Counted from the stretch's first letter, positions 16,542-26,317 are shown. The stretch is 56,424 nt of DNA from Pseudomonadota bacterium (GCA_027623205.1 JAQBYC010000015.1:1-56424); one strand, 5' to 3'. A program made the numbers and translations. The notes: generated from the sequence alone by a model not told the origin.

Positions 16542-18905
16542 ATGACCTCGTTGAACAAAAAGCTATTCCGCGATCTTTGGCATATCAGGGGGCAGGCGTT
16601 GGCGATCGCGGTGGTGATCGCGGGCGGCATCGCGACGCTGGTGATGGCGCTCAGCGCCGTTGACTCCCTGCAGGAAACGCGGCGTGCCTTCAACGAACAA
16701 TATCGTTTTGCCCATGTTTTCGCGCATGCGAAACGCGCACCCAATTGGGTGGCAAAGGAAATCGCCGCCATTCCCGGCGTACAGCGCGCGGAGGGCCGAA
16801 TTGCTCAGGACATCATCATTGACGTTGCCAATATGCCGGAGCCCGCGCGCGGGCGCGTGGTCTCGCGGGAGGCGGAAGGCCAAAGCCGCCTGAACGACAT
16901 CGTGATCCGACGCGGCCGCGATCTGCGCCGCGCCCACCCGAACGAGGTGCTGGTCAACGAGGCCTTCGCCCAGGCGCACGGGCTGCAATTGGGGGATATC
17001 ATTCACGGCAATTTCAACCAACACCGCCGTGGGCTCAGGATCGTCGGCGTCGCGCTGTCACCGGAGTTCGTTTACGCCATCGGCCCCGGAGACGTGGTGC
17101 CCGATAGCCGGCATTTCGGGGTACTGTGGATGAGCCGCGAGGCGCTCGAAGCGGCCTACGATCTCAAGGGCGCCTTCAACAATTTGACCCTGACGCTGTC
17201 CCGTGCCGGGTCCCTGGCGGACGTGATTGTCCAGGTGGATCGGCTGTTGGCGCCCTATGGCGGGATCGGCGCGTACGGTCGGGCCGATCAATTGTCCGAT
17301 GCCTTCGTGACCAGCGAAATGGAGCAGCTTGAACATCTCGCAGTGGTAATTCCACCAGTCTTTCTGGTGATCGCCGCCTTTCTGTTCAATGTCGTGATCG
17401 CCCGGATCATTCAGGCTGACCGCGAGCAAATTGGGCTGCTCAAGGCCTTTGGCTACAGCTATATCGATGTGGGCTGGCTGTACTTGAAGCTGGTATTGCT
17501 GATCACGGCGCTGGGTATCTTCATTGGCTGGAGCACGGGGGCCTGGATGGGCTACGCCGTCACTGGTCTGTACAGAGATTTCTTCCGCTTTCCATTTTTG
17601 CATTTCCAGGTGGATTCCTCCACATTGGCGATCAGCGCTTGCGTGGGAATTTTCTCGGCCGTGATTGGGACTTTGTCCATCGTACGGCGGGCCGTGGCCA
17701 TTGCGCCCGCGGTCGCGATGACGCCGCCCATGCCCAGCGCGTATCAGGCGAGTATCATTGAAAATCTGGGCCTTGCCCAATTCCTCTCGCAGCCGGCGCG
17801 CATGATCGTCCGGTACATCTTTCGTTGGCCCCTGCGCGCCATGCTGACCATAACCGGGATCGCATTCTCCGTGGCAATCCTGGTCATGTCGTTGTTCTTC
17901 TTCGATGCGGTCGGCAAAATGATGGAGGTTCATTTTTTCGAGACTGAACGTCAGGACATGAGCCTGACCTTCGTCGAACTTCGCACCGACGCGCTGCGCT
18001 ACAATATCGACGATCTGCCCGGTGTGCTGTTGGTCGAGACGTTTCGCATCGCGCGGGCCAAGTTGCGCCTTGGTCACCGCGAGGAGCGGGTAGCGATCAG
18101 GGGCCTCGATGCCGACATGGAACTCAGCCGCCTGGTTGATATAAATGACCGCGTCGTCACGCCGCCGCCCGAAGGCATCATTCTCTCCAGCACGCTGGCG
18201 AAACTTCTTGCCGCCCGAGAGGGTGACATTGTGACCGTGTCGGCCCTCGAGGGCCGCCGCCGGGTCAGGCAGCTGCCCGTCGTGCGGATCATCCGCCAGT
18301 ATATTGGCCTTGGCGCCTATATGGATCGGCGGGCTCTGAACCGGCTGATGGGCGAGGGCGATATCATCTCAGGGGCGCATCTATCGACCGATCGCAGGAT
18401 CGAGCCGGCCCTGTATTCGGCGTTGAAGGGCGTTCCGGCGCTTCTCGGACTGGCGGTTCGCCGCGCCGCTCTGAAGACCTTCAGCGACATGATCGAGCAG
18501 CACCTGCATACGATGATTTTTTTCTACCTGACATTCGCGGCCCTGATCGCGGTCGGGGTCATCTACAATAGCGCGCGGATCTCCCTGTCGGAACGGGCCC
18601 GGGAACTCGCCAGCCTGCGGGTCCTGGGTTTCACCCGGCGCGAGGTTGGGGCAATCCTTGCCGGGGAACTGGCGCTCCTCACCTTTGTCGCGCTGCCGCT
18701 CGGTTGTCTGGCAGGCTATGGTCTGGCGGATTTGCTGGTCAAGCTGTTCGATACAAAGCTATACCGTTTGCCGTTGTATATTGCGGATGCGACATATGGT
18801 TACGCCGTGTTGATGGTGATTGCAGCGACCATCGGTTCGGCCTGGCTGGTGCTGCGGCGGGTCGCGGCGCTTGACCTGATCGCGGTCATGAAGACGCGGG
18901 AGTGA
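16542..18905 (+). CDS. FtsX-like ABC transporter permease
   Basis: 787-aa permease with two FtsX domains. There is an N-terminal helix (about residues 18-42), a large periplasmic region, a three-helix block around residues 265-385, a second periplasmic region, and a C-terminal block with NSARISLSERARELASLRVLGFTRREV. That C-terminal motif is typical of FtsX/MacB permeases. The duplicated architecture resembles DevC/LolCE-type exporters more than MacB, which has one domain. It uses the ATPase encoded immediately upstream. Confidence 0.88.
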   Translation: MTSLNKKLFRDLWHIRGQALAIAVVIAGGIATLVMALSAVDSLQETRRAFNEQYRFAHVFAHAKRAPNWVAKEIAAIPGVQRAEGRIAQDIIIDVANMPEPARGRVVSREAEGQSRLNDIVIRRGRDLRRAHPNEVLVNEAFAQAHGLQLGDIIHGNFNQHRRGLRIVGVALSPEFVYAIGPGDVVPDSRHFGVLWMSREALEAAYDLKGAFNNLTLTLSRAGSLADVIVQVDRLLAPYGGIGAYGRADQLSDAFVTSEMEQLEHLAVVIPPVFLVIAAFLFNVVIARIIQADREQIGLLKAFGYSYIDVGWLYLKLVLLITALGIFIGWSTGAWMGYAVTGLYRDFFRFPFLHFQVDSSTLAISACVGIFSAVIGTLSIVRRAVAIAPAVAMTPPMPSAYQASIIENLGLAQFLSQPARMIVRYIFRWPLRAMLTITGIAFSVAILVMSLFFFDAVGKMMEVHFFETERQDMSLTFVELRTDALRYNIDDLPGVLLVETFRIARAKLRLGHREERVAIRGLDADMELSRLVDINDRVVTPPPEGIILSSTLAKLLAAREGDIVTVSALEGRRRVRQLPVVRIIRQYIGLGAYMDRRALNRLMGEGDIISGAHLSTDRRIEPALYSALKGVPALLGLAVRRAALKTFSDMIEQHLHTMIFFYLTFAALIAVGVIYNSARISLSERARELASLRVLGFTRREVGAILAGELALLTFVALPLGCLAGYGLADLLVKLFDTKLYRLPLYIADATYGYAVLMVIAATIGSAWLVLRRVAALDLIAVMKTRE

Positions 18906-18909
18906 GCCC

Positions 18910-20127
18910 ATGCCCGGGTATCTAAGAAAAGCCATAATTCCCGGCGGCGGCCTTACGCTGCTGGTCGCCGGATTGCTCTTCGCGTTCTGGCCCAAGCCTG
19001 TCCCGGTCAGTCTGGCGACGGCCGAACGCCAGCCCATGCTGGTGACCATAGAGGACGAGGGGGAAACGCGGGTGAGGGAGATTTATACGATCTCGTCGCC
19101 GCTTTCAGGTCATGTGGCGCGGTTTGGGGGGCATGTGGGCGATTCGGTGACCGCGGGAGAAACCGTGGTCGCCAGTATCCGGCCGACCGATCCCACCCTG
19201 CACGATGTCCGCACCCATTCCGAGTTGGCGGCCGCGGTCAAGGCGGCGGAAGCTGCGCGGGACCTGGCCTCGGCGCAGGTGGCAAACGCCGAGGCAACGC
19301 ATGACTTTGCCCAGGCCGAATATGCCCGTGGCGTAAAGCTGGCCGAGCGGGGCACCGTGTCGCCCAGCGTGCTTGACCGCAACCGCATGGAGGTCCGCAC
19401 CAAGGAAGCGGCGTTGATGGAAGCCCGCGCCGCTTTGCGCGTGCGGGATTTCCAGTTGCAGAGGGCCAGGATGACGTTGCGCGACCCGGCGGCAGTATGG
19501 GAAGCCGCGAATGACGAACCATGTTGCGTTGAAGTCCGTGCGCCGGTCAGTGGCACCATCTTGCGCGTCTACCGGGAAAGCGAGGCTGTTGTGCAGGCGG
19601 GTGCACCCCTGGTCGAAATCGGCGATCCCACGGATCTTGAGATCGTGGTGGACCTGCTTTCCACCGATGCCGTGTCGGTTTCCCCCCGTGACGAGGTTTT
19701 GATCGACGGCTGGGGTGGTGCGCAAAGCCTCAAGGGCCGGGTACGGCGGATCGAGCCTTATGGTTTCACCAAGGTCTCGGCCCTTGGGATCGAGGAACAA
19801 CGGGTCAAGGTCATCGTCGATTTTACCGATCCGCCGGCGCTGTGGCAGCGCCTGGGTCATGGCTACCGCGTCGTGACCCGTATCGTGCGCTGGCGTCGGG
19901 CCGACGCGCTGCAGGTACCCTTGAGCGCGCTGTTTCGCGTGCGGGGGGCATGGTCGCTGTTCAAGGTCCAGGACGGGCGCGCGCGGCTGACCCGGGTAGA
20001 GGTGGGCCACATGAACCAGCGGTCGGCCGAAATTCTTTCCGGCCTCGAGGCGGGCGACAGCCTGGTCCTGCACCCCAGTGATAGCATCGAGGATGGCATC
20101 AAGGTAGTCGCCCGGGACGCTAACTGA
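18910..20127 (+). CDS. HlyD/MFP-family efflux adaptor
   Basis: 405-aa periplasmic adaptor. One N-terminal membrane helix (about residues 11-27) is followed by the membrane-proximal beta part with EDEGETRVREIYTISSPLSGHV. A long alanine/glutamate-rich coiled coil occupies about residues 98-185, and then come the lipoyl half-motif VRAPVSGTILRVYRESEAVV and a beta-barrel. It begins 4 bp after the permease stop, completing an ABC-permease-adaptor operon. Its 3' end overlaps the convergent amidohydrolase gene by 8 bp. Confidence 0.88.
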   Translation: MPGYLRKAIIPGGGLTLLVAGLLFAFWPKPVPVSLATAERQPMLVTIEDEGETRVREIYTISSPLSGHVARFGGHVGDSVTAGETVVASIRPTDPTLHDVRTHSELAAAVKAAEAARDLASAQVANAEATHDFAQAEYARGVKLAERGTVSPSVLDRNRMEVRTKEAALMEARAALRVRDFQLQRARMTLRDPAAVWEAANDEPCCVEVRAPVSGTILRVYRESEAVVQAGAPLVEIGDPTDLEIVVDLLSTDAVSVSPRDEVLIDGWGGAQSLKGRVRRIEPYGFTKVSALGIEEQRVKVIVDFTDPPALWQRLGHGYRVVTRIVRWRRADALQVPLSALFRVRGAWSLFKVQDGRARLTRVEVGHMNQRSAEILSGLEAGDSLVLHPSDSIEDGIKVVARDAN

Positions 20128-21094
20128 ATAACCTGGCCGCCGTCTCGCCCAGGATCATGTTTTTCTGGCTCTGGTTCAGATTGGCGGCCTCGACGACCTT
20201 CAGGGGTTCGGCATCGCCGATCGGGAAGGGGTAGTCGGACCCCAGCATGACCTTGTCATGGCCGCAACACGAACACAGATAATCCAGGGCATTTGGCGCG
20301 AACAGGACACTGTCGAAATACAGTTTTTTGAAGCCGGCGACGGGGTCGGCGTATTTGCCGGGATGGATCGCATGGTTCCGGGCCAGACGGCCCAGCATGT
20401 AGGGGATGGCGCCGCCGCCGTGGGACAGAATGAAGTTCATGCCGGGATATTTCAGGAAATGCCCGGCGAACAGCATCCGCGAAACAGCGGTGGTGGTGTC
20501 GCTGCCGCGGCCCACCGCGTTGATCATGTCATAGTCCAACAGGCGCGGATCGCCGCACCCAAACATGGGATGCAGATAGACCGTCGCGCCCAGGCTGTCG
20601 GCGGCTTCCCAGAACGGCTCCAGACCGGGATCGTCCAGGTTGCCTTCGCTGCCTCTGCTCTGGGTGCCGATCATGACGCCCTTGAAGCCCGCGCCCAGCG
20701 CCTCTTCCAGTACCTTCGCCGCGCGCTTGCCATCCTGCAAGGGCACGCTGGCAAGGGGTGTCAGGCGGTCCAGGCCGTCGGTGCCGTGCATCTGGAACTC
20801 GTTCAAAAACCGGCTCCAGGCTTCGCCTTCTTCGCCAGGCAACTCGTAGCCGAAACTGTCCAGCCAGCCGCCGACGATCTGGGCGTCGATGGCTTGTTGA
20901 TCCATCCAGGCCAGCCGTTGCTCGGTATCCCGCAGCTTGGGCGACAGCGGCCGGGTCGGCGCCAGACCGGCGAACACCAGTTGATAGCTGTCATCCCTGT
21001 GCAGCAGCTCGACGTTGGGGAATTGGCTGAGCTTGTTCTTCAGGGCGCCCAACAGGGACTGCGGTGTGTAGTGGGCATGGGTATCAATAATCAT
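20120..21094 (-). CDS. ACMSD-like amidohydrolase-2 family protein
   Basis: 324-aa TIM-barrel metalloenzyme. Metal ligands are seen as DTHAHY (His6, His8), LHPMFG mid-protein, SHGGGAIPYMLGR and GSDYPFPIGD near the C-terminus, all typical of aminocarboxymuconate-semialdehyde decarboxylase relatives. It is likely a decarboxylase or hydrolase of an aromatic or ring-cleaved acid. Its ATG follows the TAA of the molybdenum subunit with no intervening base, so it is the last gene of that hydroxylase operon. Confidence 0.88.
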   Translation of the reverse strand: MIIDTHAHYTPQSLLGALKNKLSQFPNVELLHRDDSYQLVFAGLAPTRPLSPKLRDTEQRLAWMDQQAIDAQIVGGWLDSFGYELPGEEGEAWSRFLNEFQMHGTDGLDRLTPLASVPLQDGKRAAKVLEEALGAGFKGVMIGTQSRGSEGNLDDPGLEPFWEAADSLGATVYLHPMFGCGDPRLLDYDMINAVGRGSDTTTAVSRMLFAGHFLKYPGMNFILSHGGGAIPYMLGRLARNHAIHPGKYADPVAGFKKLYFDSVLFAPNALDYLCSCCGHDKVMLGSDYPFPIGDAEPLKVVEAANLNQSQKNMILGETAARLFS

Positions 21095-23518
21095 TTATCC
21101 GGATCCGTCGTTTATAAGAGCTTCGATCTTGTGCATGCGCATGGGCAGTTCAAGTATGGTCAGGCCCAACGGGTGCAGGGCGTCGTTGACCGCGCTGGCG
21201 ATGGCGGCGGGCGCGCCAAGATAGCCGCCCTCGCCGGACCCCTTCTGGCCATGCGAGGTCAGGGGCGACGGCGTGCAATGTTCCACATCCTTCACATCCG
21301 GGATTTCATGCACCGAAGGCATGAGGTAGTCCGCGAAGCTGGCCGAAAGGAACTGCCCCTCTCCATCGTAGGCGAATTTCTCGTACAGCGCGGCGCCGAT
21401 GCCATGGGCCAGGCCGCCGATCACCATGCCGCGCACGATGTCCGGATTGATCACCGTGCCGCAGTCATGGGCGATGGCATAGTCCAGAACCGAGACCTTG
21501 CCGGTGCCGGGATCAATTTCCACGTAGGGTATGTGGGCCTGAAAGGAAAAGCAGGGGTAAATCTGCACCCGGTTCCGCGCGTCGGGTAGTTGCCCGCCGC
21601 CAGGCACCTGGAAAACGAACTGGGCGTGAAAGCCCGGTTCCATGCCGGGCGGCAGTTTGTGATAGGCGCGATAGGCGATAAAGCAGATCTCCGCCCAGGT
21701 CAGTTTGCGGCTGGGATCGTTGCGGTCGGAAATGGTGCCGCCGGAATATTCCAGATCTGCCGCCGGGCGATCCAGATTGAAGGCCGCGATGGCCATGGCG
21801 CGGTCCTTGATCTTCCCTGCCGCGCCCGTGGCCGCGCCACCCAGCATAATTGCCATGCGGCTGGCGACCGGGCTGCGGGTTGGCAGCGCGGACAGGGAAT
21901 CCGCATGCACGATGCGGATCTCGTCAGGATCGAATTCCAGTTCCTCGCCCAGAATGGTCGCGAACAGGGTCTCGTGCCCCTGGCCCGAGGTGGTGGTTCC
22001 CATCATGCCGGTGATCCTGCCCTGGGGGTCCACCTTGACTTCGCAGGCTTCCATGAAGGTGGTGATTTCGGCCGTGGGATCCATCAGATATTCAAAGATA
22101 TTGTTGCCGCCCCCCGGTTCCAGGCATGTGGCGATACCGATGCCGGCCAGCCGCCCCTCGGCCCGCGCCTTGTCCCGCCGTTGCAGCAATTCATCATAGC
22201 GGGCCAGATCCAGACCCTTTTGCAGCACCGTATGATAGTCGCCGCTGTCATAATCGCTGCCTGAAGGAATTCTATAGGGGAAGGCGTCACTGGGGATCAG
22301 GTTGCGCCGGCGCACCTCCAGCCTGTCCAGATCCAGATGCCGGGCCACGGCATCCACCGCCATTTCGATCATGTAATTGGTGGGCGCCTGGCCAAAACCG
22401 CGCACCGGCACCTGCCCGGTCTTGTTGGTGGCGACCGAAATGGCCTCGTATTTGACCGAGTTGATGGTATAGGGCCCGACAATGGCGCTGATGGGCTTGG
22501 CCAACTGAAACGGCGCCCGGCCCGGATAGGCGCCGGCATCATCCAGGGCGCGGATTTTCAGCGACTTGATGATGCCGTCATTGGTAAAGGCAACATCGGT
22601 GTCAAAGATGCGGTCGGGGCCGTGGGCATCGCCCCCGGCCATGTTGACCAGACGATCCTCGATCAGGCGCACCGGCATTCTGAGTTTGCGGGCGAGGTAA
22701 GCCACCAGGACGGATTGCTTGATGCCCCGCTTTACCCCGTAACTGCCGCCCACGTCCACGTCCTGGTGCAACCGGATGTTGTTCAAGGGATAGCCCAGTG
22801 TACTGGCCAGCAATTCGACAAAGTTGGGCATCTGGATCGAGGCCCAGATATCCAGGATCTCGGTGCCCGCGTCCCAACGGGCCAGGGCGCCAAAGGTCTC
22901 GATCGGCACGGTGGAGCTGCGTCCCCAGCGCGCCCGAAAGCTCAGGCTGTCATCGGCGGCCGCAAAATCGCCGTCCACGTCACCCCACAGAAAATGCCCG
23001 TGATACAGCACGTTGCTGCCATGACCGGGGTGCACCAGCAGGTCCGTCTCGGCAAAGGCCTGTTCGGGATCAATCACCGGCGCCAGCGGTTCATATTCCA
23101 CCTGGATCAATGCCAGGGCGTCTTCGGCGATATAGGCAGTATCGGCCACCACGATGGCGACCCATTCGCCGGCATAACGGGTCATATCGACCGCCAGGGG
23201 ATACCATTTCACCTCCGGCAGTTTCAGGCCCAGACGGATCGGGTTGCAATCCGCCGCCATCTGCTGTCCCGTCAACACCATGTGCACGCCGTCCAGGGCC
23301 TCGGCGGCGGCGGTATCCACGGACAGAATGCGCGCCCGCGGATAGGGCGACGGCAAGACGGCGGCGTGCCTGGTATCCGGCAGGGTGACATCCTGAACGA
23401 ATTTTCCCGTGCCGGTGACAAAGCGCCGATCCTCCCGGACCCGCCTTTTCTGGGCGACATAGTGCAGATTGCGGCCCATCGCCCCGGCATTCCCGGCATC
23501 CCCGGTTGCTGCCGTCAT
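21095..23518 (-). CDS. Molybdenum hydroxylase large subunit (xanthine dehydrogenase/CoxL family)
   Basis: 807 aa from ATG 23518. The Mo-bis-cofactor regions GQGHETLF and VPVRGFGQAPTN are present, as is the catalytic glutamate in GSGEGGYLGAP near the C-terminus. The CO-dehydrogenase active-site loop AYRCSFR is absent, so it is not a form I CODH. It should hydroxylate a heteroaromatic or aldehyde substrate, with electrons passing to the FeS and FAD subunits encoded just upstream. The TGA of the FeS gene overlaps its ATG by four bases. Confidence 0.92.
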   Translation of the reverse strand: MTAATGDAGNAGAMGRNLHYVAQKRRVREDRRFVTGTGKFVQDVTLPDTRHAAVLPSPYPRARILSVDTAAAEALDGVHMVLTGQQMAADCNPIRLGLKLPEVKWYPLAVDMTRYAGEWVAIVVADTAYIAEDALALIQVEYEPLAPVIDPEQAFAETDLLVHPGHGSNVLYHGHFLWGDVDGDFAAADDSLSFRARWGRSSTVPIETFGALARWDAGTEILDIWASIQMPNFVELLASTLGYPLNNIRLHQDVDVGGSYGVKRGIKQSVLVAYLARKLRMPVRLIEDRLVNMAGGDAHGPDRIFDTDVAFTNDGIIKSLKIRALDDAGAYPGRAPFQLAKPISAIVGPYTINSVKYEAISVATNKTGQVPVRGFGQAPTNYMIEMAVDAVARHLDLDRLEVRRRNLIPSDAFPYRIPSGSDYDSGDYHTVLQKGLDLARYDELLQRRDKARAEGRLAGIGIATCLEPGGGNNIFEYLMDPTAEITTFMEACEVKVDPQGRITGMMGTTTSGQGHETLFATILGEELEFDPDEIRIVHADSLSALPTRSPVASRMAIMLGGAATGAAGKIKDRAMAIAAFNLDRPAADLEYSGGTISDRNDPSRKLTWAEICFIAYRAYHKLPPGMEPGFHAQFVFQVPGGGQLPDARNRVQIYPCFSFQAHIPYVEIDPGTGKVSVLDYAIAHDCGTVINPDIVRGMVIGGLAHGIGAALYEKFAYDGEGQFLSASFADYLMPSVHEIPDVKDVEHCTPSPLTSHGQKGSGEGGYLGAPAAIASAVNDALHPLGLTILELPMRMHKIEALINDGSG

Positions 23519-24000
23519 TGCCCTGCCTCCCGCAGACGGCTGGCCGCCAGTTGGATCGCTTCGATAATCTGAACATAGCCCGTGCAGCGGCACAGATTGC
23601 CGCCAATGGCGTCCTTGATTTCCGCGATGCTGGGGTCGCTGTTGCCCGCCAACAGGGCCTGGGCCGAGATCAACATGCCGGGCGTACAATAACCGCATTG
23701 CAGGCCGTGGGCCTCCTGAAAGGCATCCTGCAACGGTCCGGGCGCGCCGTCCTCGTTGCACAGGCCTTCCACGGTGGTGATGGCGTGGCCGTCCGCCTGG
23801 ACCGCCAGCATCAGGCAGGATCGGATCGGAACACCGTCAAACAGGATAGAGCAGGCCCCGCAGACCCCATGCTCGCAACCCACATGGGTGCCGGTCAGGC
23901 CTGCATGATCGCGCAGAAAATCCAGCAGGGACAGGCGCGGTTCCACCGCCGCCGCATAGGTTTTGCCGTTGATGCTCAAATTTATCTCACGCTGGCTCAT
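23515..24000 (-). CDS. Molybdenum hydroxylase [2Fe-2S] subunit
   Basis: 161 aa with all eight cluster cysteines. Cys42, 47, 50 and 62 form the plant-ferredoxin-type centre; Cys102, 105, 137 and 139 form the second cluster in the four-helix domain (QCGYCTPG, LCRCTGY). It conducts electrons from the molybdenum site to FAD. It overlaps both neighbours by 4 bp (ATGA junctions), a tightly coupled operon in the order FAD, FeS, Mo. Confidence 0.95.
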   Translation of the reverse strand: MSQREINLSINGKTYAAAVEPRLSLLDFLRDHAGLTGTHVGCEHGVCGACSILFDGVPIRSCLMLAVQADGHAITTVEGLCNEDGAPGPLQDAFQEAHGLQCGYCTPGMLISAQALLAGNSDPSIAEIKDAIGGNLCRCTGYVQIIEAIQLAASRLREAGQ

Positions 24001-24881
24001 GGCGCCGCCTCGGCAACCGCTTCCAACAAGGCCCGCTCGGCCAGAACGCCCGCGACACGGCGGCGGTAGGCAGCCGAGGCATGTTGATCATCCCCCGGTG
24101 TGATGGCATCGGCAATTTCCGGCAGGACGGCCCGGACGGCATCCGGGTCGATCCTGGTGCCGCGCAACCGGGCCTCCAGCGCTGGGATACGCCGGGGCAC
24201 CCCATTCACGCCGCCGAGCGCCAGCGCGGCCTTGATGCAACGGCCATTTGCATCCAGCTGGATTTGCGCCGCCGCCGCGACCACGGCGAAATCGCCATGA
24301 CGTTCGCTGACCTCGTGAAAGGCCGTGCCCATGCGCGACCCATCAGGCCCATCAGGTTCCTCGGGAAAATGCACCTTCAGCAAAATCTCGTTGTCCGCGC
24401 GCGCCGTCATCATCGGGCCCAGGAAAAAGTCAGCCAGCGCGACCTCCCGCGTGCCGGCGACGCTGCGCAGGCTGACCCGCGCATCCATGGCCAACGCGGC
24501 CAGCGGGATTTCCGAGGCCGGATCGGCGTGGGACAGGCTGCCCCCCACGGTGCCGCGATTGCGGGTCTGTTGATGGCCGACGTGGCTGATGGCCTTCGCC
24601 AGCAAGGGCAGACGCATCTGAACCAGCGGCGAGGCAAGGGCCGTGGCCTGGCGCGTACAGGCCTTGATAACGACCTCGCCGCCGATGGCCTCGATGCCCG
24701 ACAGTTGCGCGATGTTGTTGATATCCACCACCGTCGCTGGTGTGGCCAGACGCATGGCCAGCATGGGCATCAGGCTCTGGCCGCCGGCGATGATGATGGC
24801 GTCGCCGTTTCCAGCAGCCAGAGCCGCAACAGCCTGTTCGATACTTTCGGCCAGAACATAGTCAAATTTAGCCGCCTTCAC
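23997..24881 (-). CDS. Molybdenum hydroxylase FAD-binding subunit
   Basis: 294-aa CoxM/XdhB-type subunit with the two FAD signatures AGGQSL (32-37) and TVGGSLSHADPASE (about 110-123). It accepts electrons from the FeS subunit and passes them to NAD or a quinone. It is the first gene of the operon, with its ATG at 24881. The 146-bp divergent gap to the M20 gene should contain promoters for both directions, though I cannot point to clear boxes. Confidence 0.93.
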   Translation of the reverse strand: MKAAKFDYVLAESIEQAVAALAAGNGDAIIIAGGQSLMPMLAMRLATPATVVDINNIAQLSGIEAIGGEVVIKACTRQATALASPLVQMRLPLLAKAISHVGHQQTRNRGTVGGSLSHADPASEIPLAALAMDARVSLRSVAGTREVALADFFLGPMMTARADNEILLKVHFPEEPDGPDGSRMGTAFHEVSERHGDFAVVAAAAQIQLDANGRCIKAALALGGVNGVPRRIPALEARLRGTRIDPDAVRAVLPEIADAITPGDDQHASAAYRRRVAGVLAERALLEAVAEAAP

Positions 24882-25027
24882 TGATCCACCTGTTACGCCC
24901 TTTCATCGCCCCTAAGCCTATACAGTAACCATCATAGCAGGCCTGCCAAGCCATGATTGGCGTCAAATCGCGGTTTCCCCTCCGCGATGATATAACTATG
25001 CTTGGGATTAATAGAGGATTGGTCAAT

Positions 25028-26317
25028 ATGCTTCAGAGTGACGTTGCCAAGGATATCCAGAATGCCGTGGATCGCCGGTTTGACCATCAGGTGGCGTTCA
25101 CCGCCGCATTGGTGGGGTTCCCCTCGACCCGGGGCAACGAAGCCACCGCCCAGGACTTCATGGCCACGGCCATGGGCGCGCGCGGCCTGACGGTCGACCG
25201 ATGGAAACTCAAGATCGATGATTTCAAGCATCTGCCCGGCTTTTCCCCCGGTGTGATCGACTACGACAATAGTTTCAATGTGGTCGGCGCCTGGCGGCCC
25301 GAAAGCCCAAAAGGCAAGAGTCTGATCCTGAACGGCCATATCGATGTGGTGCCGGAGGGTCCGCTTGATATGTGGGAGTCGCCGCCCTATCAGGCGCGGC
25401 GCGACGGTGACCGTCTGTATGGCCGCGGCGCCGGCGATATGAAGGCCGGTCTGGTCAGCTGTCTGTTCGCCTACGATGCCCTGTGCGAGGCCGGGTATCG
25501 TCCGGCGGGCAATGTATTCGTCCAATCGGTCATCGAAGAGGAATGCACGGGCAATGGTGCGCTGGCCTGCCTGGCGCGGGGCTACCGGGCCGATGCCGCG
25601 ATCATTCCGGAACCCTCCGGTGACACGCTTTTCAGTGCACAGACCGGCACCATCTGGATGCAGATTACCGTCAAGGGGCATCCGGTGCACGCGGCCCGCG
25701 CCACGGAAGGCTTCAACGCCATCAAGGCTGCCTTTGTTCTGATCAATGCCCTGGAAGACCTCGAAGCCAAATGGAATGGCGAAAAGGACCAGCACAGGCA
25801 TCATTGCGGGCATCATCACCCGATCAATTTCAATATTGGCAAGATCGCGGGGGGAGATTGGCCGGCCTCGGTTCCGGCATGGTGCACCTTCGATCTGCGC
25901 GCCGCCATCTTCGCGGACGACGACATTCACCAGCGCGCCAGGGAACTGGAAGATTTCATCCAGGCAGCCGCCGCGCAGGACCGCCATATGAGCAACCGGC
26001 CGCCGGAAATCGTCTATCAGGGCTTCATGGCCGAGGGTTTCGCCTTGTCCGATATGGCCAACGCCGCGGCCCCCATGGCGCTGCTGGGCGACTGCCACGA
26101 AAAGGTATATGGCACGGCCCTGCGGCAAAGCGTTATTACCGGCACCACGGATGCGCGCTTCTTTGGTCTGTACGCCAACACGCCGGGGCTGGTCTATGGT
26201 CCCCGTGCGGTGGACGTGCATGGTTTCAATGAATGGGTCGATTTGGAAAGCCTGCGCAAGTCAACCCAGGCCATTGCGTTGTTCATGGCGAACTGGTGTG
26301 GCCTGGACAAGGTCTGA
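25028..26317 (+). CDS. M20 family metallohydrolase (ArgE/DapE/ACY1 type)
   Basis: 429 aa from ATG 25028 after AGAGGA; in-frame ATGs at 24998 and 24953 lie in non-family sequence. Zinc and catalytic residues: His104 and Asp106 in GHIDVVPE, Asp137 in GRGAGDMKAG, Glu in VIEEECTGNG (170-172), and a C-terminal His in DVHGFNEW. A histidine cluster QHRHHCGHHHPIN sits in the lid region near residue 258. It cleaves an amide (N-acyl amino acid or peptide). It leads an operon with the racemase-like gene 3 bp downstream. Confidence 0.9.
   Translation: MLQSDVAKDIQNAVDRRFDHQVAFTAALVGFPSTRGNEATAQDFMATAMGARGLTVDRWKLKIDDFKHLPGFSPGVIDYDNSFNVVGAWRPESPKGKSLILNGHIDVVPEGPLDMWESPPYQARRDGDRLYGRGAGDMKAGLVSCLFAYDALCEAGYRPAGNVFVQSVIEEECTGNGALACLARGYRADAAIIPEPSGDTLFSAQTGTIWMQITVKGHPVHAARATEGFNAIKAAFVLINALEDLEAKWNGEKDQHRHHCGHHHPINFNIGKIAGGDWPASVPAWCTFDLRAAIFADDDIHQRARELEDFIQAAAAQDRHMSNRPPEIVYQGFMAEGFALSDMANAAAPMALLGDCHEKVYGTALRQSVITGTTDARFFGLYANTPGLVYGPRAVDVHGFNEWVDLESLRKSTQAIALFMANWCGLDKV

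Noticed and set aside
20258-23572. Long plus-strand frames (443 and 411 codons) opposite the molybdenum hydroxylase operon
   Set aside because: They mirror strongly conserved minus-strand enzymes and show no protein-family motif.
21095-24881. Aerobic CO dehydrogenase (coxMSL)
   Set aside because: The large subunit lacks the AYRCSFR active-site loop, and no coxD-G accessory genes follow.
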